This document shows positions 16,371 through 23,649 of a DNA stretch of 41,668 nt, one piece after another. Source of the DNA: Actinomycetota bacterium. GTDB lineage: Bacteria > Actinomycetota > Actinomycetes > Actinomycetales > Dermatophilaceae. The stretch spans positions 1-41,668 of the forward strand of contig JAIUNK010000011.1 in NCBI GenBank assembly GCA_020161845.1. Reading direction: 5' to 3'. Below the pieces are notes generated by a model. It did not search any database, was not told where the DNA came from, and was given only the letters and a program-made list of their open reading frames with translations. How positions within the stretch are numbered: position 1 is the first letter of the stretch; each line of letters begins with the position of its first letter. Both the position numbers and the translations under genes were made by a program.

Positions 16371-16805
16371 CTACCCCTCGCTGTGAGGCCTCGGCACCGC
16401 CACCACCTCGACGAATTCACCCAGTCCGGAGTAGTCCGCGGGGTTCGTCGTGTAGAGCGGTAGCTGGTGGGCAGCCGCGACCGCCGCGATCATGAGGTCG
16501 GCCACGCGACGGCGAGGGCTGCGGCCGGCGGCCGATACAGCTCCGGCGATTCGCCCATAGTGGCGGGCGGCCGTGGCGTCGAAGGCGAGCGGATCGAATT
16601 CGCTTTCCACCTGCTGCAGGAGGAGAAGCCGCCGCGCGCGTTCTGCCGACGCCTCCGGTCCGTGCGCTTGGTGCACCCCGGCAGACAGCTCCGCCAAGCT
16701 CACGGCGCTGATCGCGACCTCGGCGGGGAGAGCGCCGTGCTCGATCCGATTCCTCAGGATGAGGATGTTCGTGTCGAGCAGGCCCTTCCCGCCGTCAGCG
16801 GGCAT
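16371..16805 (-). CDS. vapC: PIN-domain ribonuclease toxin VapC (second pair)
   Basis: A 144-residue PIN toxin. LLDTNILIL supplies the first catalytic Asp, AVSLAELSAGV the Glu, and VADLMIAAVAAAHQLPLYT the later acidic residue; TTNPADYSGL holds the last Asp. The ATG at 16805 is chosen because it overlaps the antitoxin end by 11 nt and leaves a normal short N-terminus; an ATG at 16826 would add seven residues. The C-terminal pattern VVAVP resembles the FitB-type PIN toxins. It is probably active as an RNase once freed from its antitoxin. Confidence 0.9.
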   Translation of the reverse strand: MPADGGKGLLDTNILILRNRIEHGALPAEVAISAVSLAELSAGVHQAHGPEASAERARRLLLLQQVESEFDPLAFDATAARHYGRIAGAVSAAGRSPRRRVADLMIAAVAAAHQLPLYTTNPADYSGLGEFVEVVAVPRPHSEG

Positions 16806-17064
16806 AGGGATCGTCCATGCCGACATCCGTGGAGCTGTGCTGGTCGGCGCGGAAGGTCGCCAGGTCTACCGGCGGCGACTGCCGCGAGGTGGCTGCGAAG
16901 GTCTCTCGGGAGACGAACGTTCGGACCTGCCGCAGGGGGACCAGCTCCGCGATCCCGCGGCCCTCGCGCGTCACCGTGAACGACTGCCCGCTCTCGACGG
17001 CGTCCATGATCTCCTTGGAACGCAATCGGAGGTCTCGTTGACTCACGGCGGCTTGGGTACCCAC
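16795..17064 (-). CDS. Phd/YefM-family antitoxin
   Basis: An 89-residue antitoxin. The Phd/YefM DNA-binding block is SQRDLRLRSKEIMDAVESGQ, then SFTVTREGRGIAELVPL (residues 8-44); the Pro/Ser-rich C-terminus through PPVDLATFRADQHSS should wrap the toxin. A GTG at 17064 is chosen because a TACGGT -10 lies exactly 6 nt upstream; a second GTG at 17046 would begin at SQRDL and is a fair alternative. It overlaps the PIN toxin gene. Confidence 0.88.
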   Translation of the reverse strand: MGTQAAVSQRDLRLRSKEIMDAVESGQSFTVTREGRGIAELVPLRQVRTFVSRETFAATSRQSPPVDLATFRADQHSSTDVGMDDPYAR

Positions 17065-17070
17065 CCATCA

Positions 17071-17099
17071 ACCGTAGCACCGGGTAGCGCAGCGTGCTA
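17071..17099 (-). promoter_or_regulatory. Leaderless promoter and operator of the Phd-VapC pair
   Basis: On the - strand TACGGT (17076-17071) ends 6 nt before the GTG. TAGCAC (17075-17080, + strand) and its inverted copy GTGCTA (17094-17099) bracket the -10 and -35 region, a plausible site for autorepression. Confidence 0.5.
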
Positions 17100-17148
17100 T
17101 GCCTCTCGCGAGGGCCAGCGCCCGCTCCCGAACCGAAAGGGCGCGGAC

Positions 17149-17189
17149 ACGCGTGAGGCCCGGAGTCGGCGACTCCGGGCCTCACGCGT
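17149..17189 (-). terminator. Long perfect hairpin after tRNA-His
   Basis: A perfect 19-bp stem (17149-17167 with 17171-17189) with a 3-nt loop starts 3 nt beyond the tRNA-His CCA on the - strand. No immediate T-run follows, but its length and position make it the tRNA terminator. Confidence 0.75.
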
Positions 17190-17192
17190 GGC

Positions 17193-17269
17193 TGGGGTGA
17201 GTGACGGGACTCGAACCCGCGACCACCTGGACCACAACCAGGTGCTCTACCAGCTGAGCTACACCCACC
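17193..17269 (-). tRNA. tRNA-His (anticodon GTG)
   Basis: The - strand folds with acceptor GTGGGTG/CACTCAC (one G-T pair), anticodon loop TTGTGGT (GTG), T-arm GGTTCGAGTCC and encoded CCA. The extra G at -1 (17269) facing C73 is the histidine identity mark. It forms the right border of the toxin-antitoxin pocket. Confidence 0.96.
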
Positions 17270-17425
17270 AAGCGCTGACCAGGGCGGTTCACCGACGGAT
17301 CGCGCCGTGATGCTCCGGGTAGCGGCGACCATCGTACCCCGTCCCGCGGGGTGCTCCGGACCGGATGGCGCATGGTGAGCAGGCGGCTCGCCTCAGCCGG
17401 TCTCGCGCCTCTCGCGCGGCTCGGC

Positions 17426-18067
17426 TCAGCCGACCTCGGGCGTGCCGCGCACCGCATGCTTGGCGCTGAGTTGCTTGCACCGCTCGGTGTCCGGGCCCGG
17501 TGCCGGCACGAACACGGCCTCCCGGTAGTAGCGCAGCTCCGCGATGCTCTCCCGGATGTCGGCCAGCGCGCGGTGGCCGCCGTGCTTGGCCGGGGCCTGG
17601 AAATAGGCCCGCGGATACCAGCGCCGGGACAGCTCCTTGATCGAGCTGACGTCGATGATCCGGTAGTGCAGCCAGCTCTCCAGTTCGGGCATGTCCCGGG
17701 CCAGGAACCCGCGGTCAGTGGCGACCGTATTACCGCCGAGCGGGGCCTTGCCGGCCTCGGGGACCCACTGCCGCACGTACGCCAGCACCTGCTCCTGGGC
17801 GGCCGCCAGCGTGCTGCCCTCGGCGAGCTCGGCGAGCAGTCCGCTGGTCGTGTGCATGTCCCGGACGAAGTCGCCCATCTGCGCCAGCGCCGCATCGGGC
17901 GGCCGGATCACCACGTCCACGCCGTCGCCGAGCTGGTTCAGCTCGAAGTCGGTCACGAGGGCGGCGACTTCGACGAGCGCGTCGGCGGTCAGGGACAGTC
18001 CGGTCATCTCGCAGTCGATCCAGACGATCCGATCGGTCCGGGACTTCTCGTTCGGCGCGCTGCTCAC
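17426..18067 (-). CDS. orn: Oligoribonuclease
   Basis: A 213-residue DEDDh exoribonuclease that removes the last 2-5-nt RNA pieces, including pGpG. The catalytic Asp18 and Glu20 are in IVWIDCEMTGL; a further Asp is in FLARDMPELESWLHYRIIDV and the His/Asp pair in GGHRALADIRESIAELRYYR. The GTG at 18067 follows a TACAGT -10 by 6 nt. The open frame extends 109 codons upstream but that part has no family similarity and runs through the divergent promoter region. It is divergent from the PrsW-type gene. Confidence 0.95.
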   Translation of the reverse strand: MSSAPNEKSRTDRIVWIDCEMTGLSLTADALVEVAALVTDFELNQLGDGVDVVIRPPDAALAQMGDFVRDMHTTSGLLAELAEGSTLAAAQEQVLAYVRQWVPEAGKAPLGGNTVATDRGFLARDMPELESWLHYRIIDVSSIKELSRRWYPRAYFQAPAKHGGHRALADIRESIAELRYYREAVFVPAPGPDTERCKQLSAKHAVRGTPEVG

Positions 18068-18073
18068 CCCCTC

Positions 18074-18079
18074 ACTGTA
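18074..18079 (-). promoter_or_regulatory. -10 TACAGT for leaderless orn
   Basis: TACAGT on the - strand ends 6 nt before the orn GTG; there is no ribosome site between. Confidence 0.55.
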
Positions 18080-18197
18080 GGCGGCCGGCCCCGCTGACCC
18101 GTGACCCGTGCACCGGCGTCGGCGTACCATCTCGGTCGGCGTACCTGGTCGCACCGCAGTGCCGACCGTTCCGGCAGGGGCGCCGTACGGAGGAGAG

Positions 18198-19367
18198 ATG
18201 TCAGGTCCGCCCAGGCCGCTCCAGCGGCCGCCGCTCGGCACCGCCCGCCCGGCGCTGCGCCGGTGGCTGTGGACCGGCAGCCTGAGCCTGCTGTTCCTGC
18301 TGACGGGGACCATGTTCGCCGCCGGACTCGACGCCGAACTCGGCGCGGCCACCGCGCTGGTGGGGCTCGCCGCGGCGGTGCTGCCGCTGTTCATCGTGCT
18401 GCCGGCGGTGCTGTGGCTGGACCGGTTCGAATCGGAGCCGACGAGCTATCTGGTCAGCATCTTCCTGTGGGGAGCCTGCGTGGCGACCGCCGGGGCGCTG
18501 CTGCTGAATACCTCCACGATGTTCCTGATCGCGCAGGTCGCCGGGGGTGACGCAGCGCGCGAGGTGACCGCCGTCGTGGTCGCCCCGGTGGTCGAGGAGC
18601 TGCTCAAGGGGCTCGGGGTGCTGCTCGTGCTGCTGCTGCGGCGACGCGAGTTCGACGGGGTGGTGGACGGGATCGTGTACGCCGCGACGTGCGCGGCCGG
18701 CTTCGCGTTCGCGGAGAACGTGCTCTACCTGGGCCGGGGATATACCGAGTACGGCGCGACCGGCCTGGCCGTGGTCCTGGTGACCCGGGGGGTCTTCGCC
18801 CCGTTCGCGCACCCGATGTTCACCGCCTGTTTCGGGGTGGGGCTCGGCATCGCGGCGACCCGCTCCCGCGGCGCGGTGCGGTTCATCGCCCCGGTTGTGG
18901 GGCTGCTGCTCGCGATGTTTCTGCACGGCCTGTGGAATGCGACGGCCCTGGTCGGCGCGGACGGCGCCGTGACGCTGTATCTCCTGCTGCAGGTGCCCAT
19001 GTTCGTGGTCGCCGGGATCTTCGCGGCGTGGGCTCGGCGCCGCGAGGGCCGCATCATCGCCCAGGAACTGACCGAGTACGCCGCGAGGGGCTGGTTCGCG
19101 CCGCCCGAGGTGACCATGATCGGCAGCATCGCGCTGCGTCGCCAGGCGCGCCGCTGGGCCGCCCAGACCGGAGGTCCCGGCAACGGCCGCACCATGCGAG
19201 CCTTCCAGGACGAGGCGACCGAACTGGCGTTCCTGCGGCAGCGGTTGCGGCGCGGCACCGCACCGCCGGACGCCCAGGCCACAGAACTGGCGCTGCTGCA
19301 CGACATCGCCGCCCTGCGGGCGCGCATCTACGCCCCGGCCACCGGCGCGCTGGCCCCCCGGCGGTAG
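18198..19367 (+). CDS. PrsW-family intramembrane metalloprotease
   Basis: A 389-residue polytopic membrane protein. The PrsW active-site blocks are present: APVVEELLKGLGVLL with the paired glutamates, EFDGVVDGIVYAATCAAGFAFAEN, and HPMFTACFGVGLGIA and FLHGLWNATAL with the metal-binding histidines. About eight hydrophobic segments lie between residues 20 and 275, followed by a soluble Arg-rich C-terminus of about 110 residues. In Bacillus PrsW cleaves an anti-sigma factor; the substrate here is unknown. GGAGGA lies only 3 nt from the chosen ATG; a weak TACCAT -10 at 18125-18130 fits a 60-nt leader. Confidence 0.88.
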   Translation: MSGPPRPLQRPPLGTARPALRRWLWTGSLSLLFLLTGTMFAAGLDAELGAATALVGLAAAVLPLFIVLPAVLWLDRFESEPTSYLVSIFLWGACVATAGALLLNTSTMFLIAQVAGGDAAREVTAVVVAPVVEELLKGLGVLLVLLLRRREFDGVVDGIVYAATCAAGFAFAENVLYLGRGYTEYGATGLAVVLVTRGVFAPFAHPMFTACFGVGLGIAATRSRGAVRFIAPVVGLLLAMFLHGLWNATALVGADGAVTLYLLLQVPMFVVAGIFAAWARRREGRIIAQELTEYAARGWFAPPEVTMIGSIALRRQARRWAAQTGGPGNGRTMRAFQDEATELAFLRQRLRRGTAPPDAQATELALLHDIAALRARIYAPATGALAPRR

Positions 19368-19426
19368 GGCCGCCTCGAGCCCGTCGGTGCCCCGCCCGGT
19401 GGGCGGTCGCAGCGCTGGCCCGCCCG

Positions 19427-19432
19427 TAGAAT
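19427..19432 (+). promoter_or_regulatory. -10 TAGAAT of tRNA-Arg
   Basis: TAGAAT lies 29 nt before the tRNA-Arg 5' end. No clear -35 is seen; a small GC hairpin (CCGCCC/GGGCGG, 19392-19406) upstream may end the PrsW transcript. Confidence 0.45.
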
Positions 19433-19461
19433 CGAGGCCGGCGCCCGGAGTGTGGCGCCCC

Positions 19462-19535
19462 GCCCTCGTAGCTCAGCTGGATAGAGCAAGAGCCTTCTAA
19501 TCTCTAGGTCGCAGGTTCGAGTCCTGCCGGGGGCG
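19462..19535 (+). tRNA. tRNA-Arg (anticodon TCT)
   Basis: A 74-nt cloverleaf: acceptor GCCCTCG/CGGGGGC with one T-G pair, D-arm GCTC/GAGC, anticodon loop CTTCTAA (TCT), T-arm GCAGG/CCTGC, discriminator G, and no encoded CCA. The anticodon stem AGAGC/TCTCT has a C-T mismatch at 31-39, directly at the loop. It reads AGA, a rare codon in such a GC-rich genome. The hypothetical gene at 19542 converges on it at a distance of 6 nt. Confidence 0.92.
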
Positions 19536-19541
19536 CTTTAG

Positions 19542-19829
19542 TCAGCGGGGCAGCAGGCCGGCGCGGTAGAGCATCTGTTCGGCCCACGGGTCGCAGGCCC
19601 CGTCCCGCTTGAAGCGTTCCCGCTGCGCGAAGAGCCACTGCCCGGGATCCGCCACGACAGCGCCGCCGTGACAGGCCACCGTGCCGGCCTCGCGGACCAC
19701 CGTGCCGACCCAGGTGGCCTGCTGCTCGACCATCGCGAAGACCCGCTCGTCAGCCTGCGCGGTGTCGGCGAACGGGGCGCGGGTGATGGTGGTCGGGTGC
19801 GGATCGATCAGACCTCGCGGGTCGGTCAT
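19542..19829 (-). CDS. Hypothetical 95-residue protein
   Basis: I do not recognise a family. The frame has a good GGAGG site 8 nt before the ATG and codon use like its neighbours, so it is probably real. The N-terminal third is polar and proline-containing; residues 25-60 (ADERVFAMVEQQATWVGTVVREAGT) look helical; the rest includes two cysteines (ACHGG and DGACDPW) and a basic stretch QRERFKRDG. There is no signal peptide or membrane segment. It ends beside the convergent tRNA-Arg. The 283 bp upstream to the GTPase gene hold no recognised feature beyond a weak promoter. Confidence 0.6.
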   Translation of the reverse strand: MTDPRGLIDPHPTTITRAPFADTAQADERVFAMVEQQATWVGTVVREAGTVACHGGAVVADPGQWLFAQRERFKRDGACDPWAEQMLYRAGLLPR

Positions 19830-20077
19830 GGCGGACCTCCGTGTCCGGTGGAGCGCTTCGCGGCCTGAGGCCCAGGCGCGGCGTCGTGGGGGAGCGCAGC
19901 GCGGGCCGGTGCCATCCGTGGCGGGGTGGTGGTGTGCGATGGTGACCTGTCCCTCATCGGCTCGGCGGCCCGCCGCGTGAGGTTTCCCGGGCGCTCGACC
20001 TGCTCGCTGGGCCACCTGGCCCGCCGTACGGGTTCGGTCGGCCGCACGGCTCACGCCCGCCCGCCCGGCGCGCCAGG

Positions 20078-20106
20078 TTGGAATTGAGCAGGCGAACGAC
20101 CATCCT
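20078..20106 (+). promoter_or_regulatory. Possible leaderless promoter of the GTPase pair
   Basis: TTGGAA (20078-20083) and CATCCT (20101-20106) are 17 bp apart, and the latter ends 6 nt before the GTG at 20113. The -10 is imperfect, but the spacing matches other leaderless genes here. Confidence 0.4.
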
Positions 20107-20112
20107 GGCCGA

Positions 20113-21819
20113 GTGAGCATTTCGGTGATCTCGGACGGCCTGACGCGGGCCGTGCGCACGCTGCGCGACGAGGTCGAGACCGTGGCGCTCCCGCTGCCCG
20201 TCGCCGGCGCCGAGGAGGCCCGGGCGGCACGTCGCGACGTGCTCGCCCAGCTGGACGACTACATCCTGCCGCGGCTCGCCGACCTGGACGCCCCGCTGCT
20301 CGCGGTGGTCGGCGGATCCACCGGCGCCGGCAAATCCACGCTGGTCAACAGCCTGGCCCAGGACGTCGTCAGCCGGGCCGGCGTGCTGCGCCCCACCACC
20401 CGCGCCTCCGTCTTGGTGCACCACCCCGACGAGGCGCACTGGTTCATCGGCCCCCGGATCCTGCCGGGTCTGGCCCGCGTCACGGGCGCGGACACCAACG
20501 ACGACCCCGGTGCCGTGCGGTTGGCCGCCGCGCCCGGACTGCCGCACGGCCTGGCGCTGCTGGACGCCCCCGACATCGACTCGGTCGTCGAGGCGAACCG
20601 CGACCTGGCCAGGCAGCTGCTCGGCGCCGCGGACCTGTGGATCTTCGTCACGACCGCCGCCCGCTATGCCGACGCCGTCCCCTGGGGGTTCCTGCGCCAG
20701 GCCGCCGAGCGCGGCACCTCCATCGCGATCATCCTCGATCGGGTACCCCCCGAGGCGGTCATCGCGGTCGGTGACCACCTCGCGGGGATGCTGGCCACCG
20801 AGGGCCTGCGGTCCGCGCCGGTGTTCACGCTCACCGAGTCCCAGCTCGACGAGCGCGGCATGCTCCCGGAGCGGCAGCTCGCGCCGCTGCGCGAGTGGTT
20901 GACGAAGCTGGGCGAGGACGCCCGCGCCCGGGGGGTCGTCGTACGCCGCACGCTCTCCGGCGCCCTCGACTCCCTGCAGGGCCGCACCCAGGTCCTCGCG
21001 GAGGCCAGCTCGGCCCAGGTCCAGACCGTCGAACAACTCCGCGCGATCGCGCGGCGCAGCTACGCCGAGGCGGCCGGCGACGTCGCGGAGGGCATCAGCG
21101 ACGGGTCGCTGCTCCGTGGCGAGGTGCTGGCGCGCTGGCAGGAGTACGTCGGGACGGGCGAGCTGTTCAAGTCGTTCGAGGCGGCCGTGGGCCGATTCCG
21201 GGACCGGGTCAGCTCGGTGATCACCGGGCGGCCCGCGCCGACGGCAGAGCTGGGCGTGGCCCTGCAGTCCGGTGTCCAGCAGCTGGTCCTCGCCCACGCC
21301 GAGGGGGCCGCCCTGCAGGTCGCGCGCCGGTGGTCACAGATCCCCGGTGGCGAGGCGATCGTGGCGGCCAGCCCCCAGCTCACGGCCCTGCCGCCGGACC
21401 TTCCCGATCAGGTGGCCCGGCTCATCCGGGACTGGCAGGACGGGATCCTGCAGCTGGTGCGGGCCGAGGGCAAGGACCGGCGGACGACGGCGCGGGTGCT
21501 GTCCTTCGGCGTCAACGGCGTCGGCGTTGTGCTGATGCTCGTCGTGTTCAGCCACACCATGGGCGCCCTGGGCGGTGCCGAGGTCGGCATCGCCGGCGGG
21601 TCGGCCGTCGTGGCCCAGAAGCTGTTGGAGGCGCTGTTCGGCGACCAGGCCGTGCGGGAACTGGCCGGCAAGGCCCGCGCCGATCTCGCGGCCCGTACCG
21701 GCGAGCTCTACGCGCAGGAGGAGGCCCGGGTGCTCACCGCCCTGGACCACGTCGTTCTGGACGTCGGTCAGCCGGAACGGCTGCTGCGGGCGGCGGCCGC
21801 CGTGCAGGCGCAGCGATGA
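20113..21819 (+). CDS. Dynamin-like GTPase, first of a pair
   Basis: A 568-residue protein with a large N-terminal GTPase domain and a C-terminal helical region. The P-loop is GGSTGAGKST at residues 67-76 and the switch region LLDAPDIDS. The canonical G4 (N/T)KxD is missing: the matching position reads IIILDRVPP. A hydrophobic stretch NGVGVVLMLVVFSHTMGALG (about 465-485) and a glycine-rich segment after it could insert in the membrane. It overlaps a second GTPase gene by 4 nt. Such paired genes are conserved in actinobacteria and are sometimes mislabelled as ABC transporters; membrane remodelling by a heteromeric dynamin is an inference. Confidence 0.75.
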   Translation: MSISVISDGLTRAVRTLRDEVETVALPLPVAGAEEARAARRDVLAQLDDYILPRLADLDAPLLAVVGGSTGAGKSTLVNSLAQDVVSRAGVLRPTTRASVLVHHPDEAHWFIGPRILPGLARVTGADTNDDPGAVRLAAAPGLPHGLALLDAPDIDSVVEANRDLARQLLGAADLWIFVTTAARYADAVPWGFLRQAAERGTSIAIILDRVPPEAVIAVGDHLAGMLATEGLRSAPVFTLTESQLDERGMLPERQLAPLREWLTKLGEDARARGVVVRRTLSGALDSLQGRTQVLAEASSAQVQTVEQLRAIARRSYAEAAGDVAEGISDGSLLRGEVLARWQEYVGTGELFKSFEAAVGRFRDRVSSVITGRPAPTAELGVALQSGVQQLVLAHAEGAALQVARRWSQIPGGEAIVAASPQLTALPPDLPDQVARLIRDWQDGILQLVRAEGKDRRTTARVLSFGVNGVGVVLMLVVFSHTMGALGGAEVGIAGGSAVVAQKLLEALFGDQAVRELAGKARADLAARTGELYAQEEARVLTALDHVVLDVGQPERLLRAAAAVQAQR

Positions 21820-23486
21820 GACGTCGCGAGCGGCACGCGCCGGTCGTCGCCGACCCCTCGGTCGGGCTCAAAACGGCCGTCGAGGGACTGACGGGAGCAC
21901 TGGACGCAGGCGGCCCGTACCTGCCCTCCTCCGCGGTCGGCTCCGCCGAGCGGGTGCTGCGCAAGGCCTCCGAACGGCTCAACCTGTCCGGATCGCACAC
22001 GGTCGTGGCGCTCGCCGGAGCCACCGGCACCGGCAAGTCCTCGCTGTTCAACGCGTTGGTCGGGGCGCCCGTCTCGCAGGTCGGGGTGACCCGGCCGACG
22101 ACCAGCCAGATCACCGCGGCGGTCTGGGGAGCCGAGCCCGCGACCCCCCTGCTGGACTGGGTGAACGCCCGGGCCAGGCATCAGGTCGCCCCCGAACCGC
22201 CCGGCGGGCGCGGCTGGGCTCGGCTCGGCGACGGCTCGCCACCCGACGGCCTGGTCCTGCTCGACCTGCCCGACATCGACAGCTTCGAGCTGACGCACCG
22301 GGCCGAGGCCGACCGGGTGCTCGGGCTGGCCGACGTGTTCGTGTGGGTGACGGACCCGCAGAAATATGCCGATGCCGTCCTGCACGACCAATACCTGCGC
22401 CGGGCCGCCCGGCACCAGACCGTGACCCTGGTCGTGCTCAACCAGGCCGACCGGATGAGCGCCGACGCGGCCCGGGAGTGCCGCGACGACCTGCGCCGGT
22501 TGCTCGCCGAGGACGGGCTGCCCGCCGCGGAGGTGTTGCTGCTGTCGGCGCGCACCGGGGAGGGGCTCGGCGAACTGCGCGAGGCCCTCGCCGGAGCCGC
22601 CCGGGCCGCCACGGCCGCGCGGGCGCGGCTCCTCGCGGACGTGCAGCGGGAAGCGGACGCCCTGGCGTCGTACGTCGGGAGCAGCGAGCCGACCGTCGAG
22701 GGCGGCGTGGACGACGACCTGGTCGAGGCGTTGTCCCGGGCGGCGGGCATTCCGATCGTCCTGGAGACGGTGTCGGCCGATTATCGGCGGCAGGCGACCG
22801 CCAGGACCGGCTGGCCGTTCTCGCGGTGGGTGCAGCGGCTGCGGCCCGACCCCATGAAGCGGCTGCGGCTGCAGGGGGCGGGATCGGCCGACGCCGATGT
22901 GGCCGACCTGCTCGGTCGAAGCTCGTTGCCGCAGCCCACGCCCGCCGCCCGAGCCGCCCTGGATCTGACCACCCGCAAGCTGGGCGCGCGCGCCGGCACC
23001 GGCCTGCTCGGGCCGTGGGCGCGGGCCGTCGAGGATGCCGCCACCCCGGACGATCGGGCGATGGCCGACGCGCTGGACCGGGCCGTGCTGGCTACCCCGC
23101 TGCGGGACCGCACCCCGCTGTGGTGGCACGTCGTCGGTGCGCTGCAGGTCGTGCTCGCCGTGGCCGCCATCGCGGGGCTGGGCTGGTTGCTGGTGCTTGC
23201 CGGATTCGCCTTCCTCAAGATGCCGACGGCCGACGTGCCGACCCTGTCGTCGATCCCGGTGCCGACCATCCTGCTGGTGGGCGGCATCCTGGCCGGGCTC
23301 GCGCTGACCGGCCTCGCCAAACCGTTCATCCGGCGTGGCGCGGCGCGGCGCCGGGCCCGGGTTGCGGCCGCACTGCGGGAGCAGGTGCGCTCCGTCGCGG
23401 CCGAGCACCTGATCGGGCCGGTGCGGGACGTGCTCGAGCGGCACCGGCGGACCCGGGAGCTGCTCGCCACCGTCCGCGCCACCTGA
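21816..23486 (+). CDS. Dynamin-like/YfjP-type GTPase, second of a pair
   Basis: A 556-residue partner. The P-loop is GATGTGKSS at residues 68-76, so its lysine (74) occupies the same position as in the upstream protein; the switch block is LLDLPDIDS and, unlike its partner, G4 is present as NQAD. Near the C-terminus two hydrophobic segments (VVGALQVVLAVAAIAGLGWL and TILLVGGILAGLALTGL) form a hairpin anchor, followed by an Arg-rich amphipathic tail. The ATG lies in an ATGA overlap. The pairing of one complete and one G4-less GTPase resembles dynamin pairs in which the subunits act together. Confidence 0.78.
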   Translation: MRRRERHAPVVADPSVGLKTAVEGLTGALDAGGPYLPSSAVGSAERVLRKASERLNLSGSHTVVALAGATGTGKSSLFNALVGAPVSQVGVTRPTTSQITAAVWGAEPATPLLDWVNARARHQVAPEPPGGRGWARLGDGSPPDGLVLLDLPDIDSFELTHRAEADRVLGLADVFVWVTDPQKYADAVLHDQYLRRAARHQTVTLVVLNQADRMSADAARECRDDLRRLLAEDGLPAAEVLLLSARTGEGLGELREALAGAARAATAARARLLADVQREADALASYVGSSEPTVEGGVDDDLVEALSRAAGIPIVLETVSADYRRQATARTGWPFSRWVQRLRPDPMKRLRLQGAGSADADVADLLGRSSLPQPTPAARAALDLTTRKLGARAGTGLLGPWARAVEDAATPDDRAMADALDRAVLATPLRDRTPLWWHVVGALQVVLAVAAIAGLGWLLVLAGFAFLKMPTADVPTLSSIPVPTILLVGGILAGLALTGLAKPFIRRGAARRRARVAAALREQVRSVAAEHLIGPVRDVLERHRRTRELLATVRAT

Positions 23487-23501
23487 TCCGGACTGTCCAC
23501 A

Positions 23502-23525
23502 CCCCCACCGCGCGCGGGGGCTCTT
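23502..23525 (+). terminator. GC hairpin after the GTPase pair
   Basis: CCCCC (23502-23506) and GGGGG (23516-23520) enclose a 9-nt loop and are followed by CTCTT. It lies 15 nt after the stop of the second GTPase. A weak but plausible terminator. Confidence 0.35.
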
Positions 23526-23649
23526 CCACAGGCCGACACCGGCGTCGCCCGGGCGGCACCTCGGCCCCAGCAGGGTAGGCAGCGGCGCACCAGCGCGGCG
23601 CGCCGCCGGACGCGGGGGACCGCGCCGGCCCAGGGAAAGGTCCCGGCCC

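Noticed and set aside
18068-18394. A 109-codon N-terminal extension of oligoribonuclease
   Set aside because: It has no family similarity, runs antisense to the PrsW-type gene start, and the GTG at 18067 has a well-placed -10.
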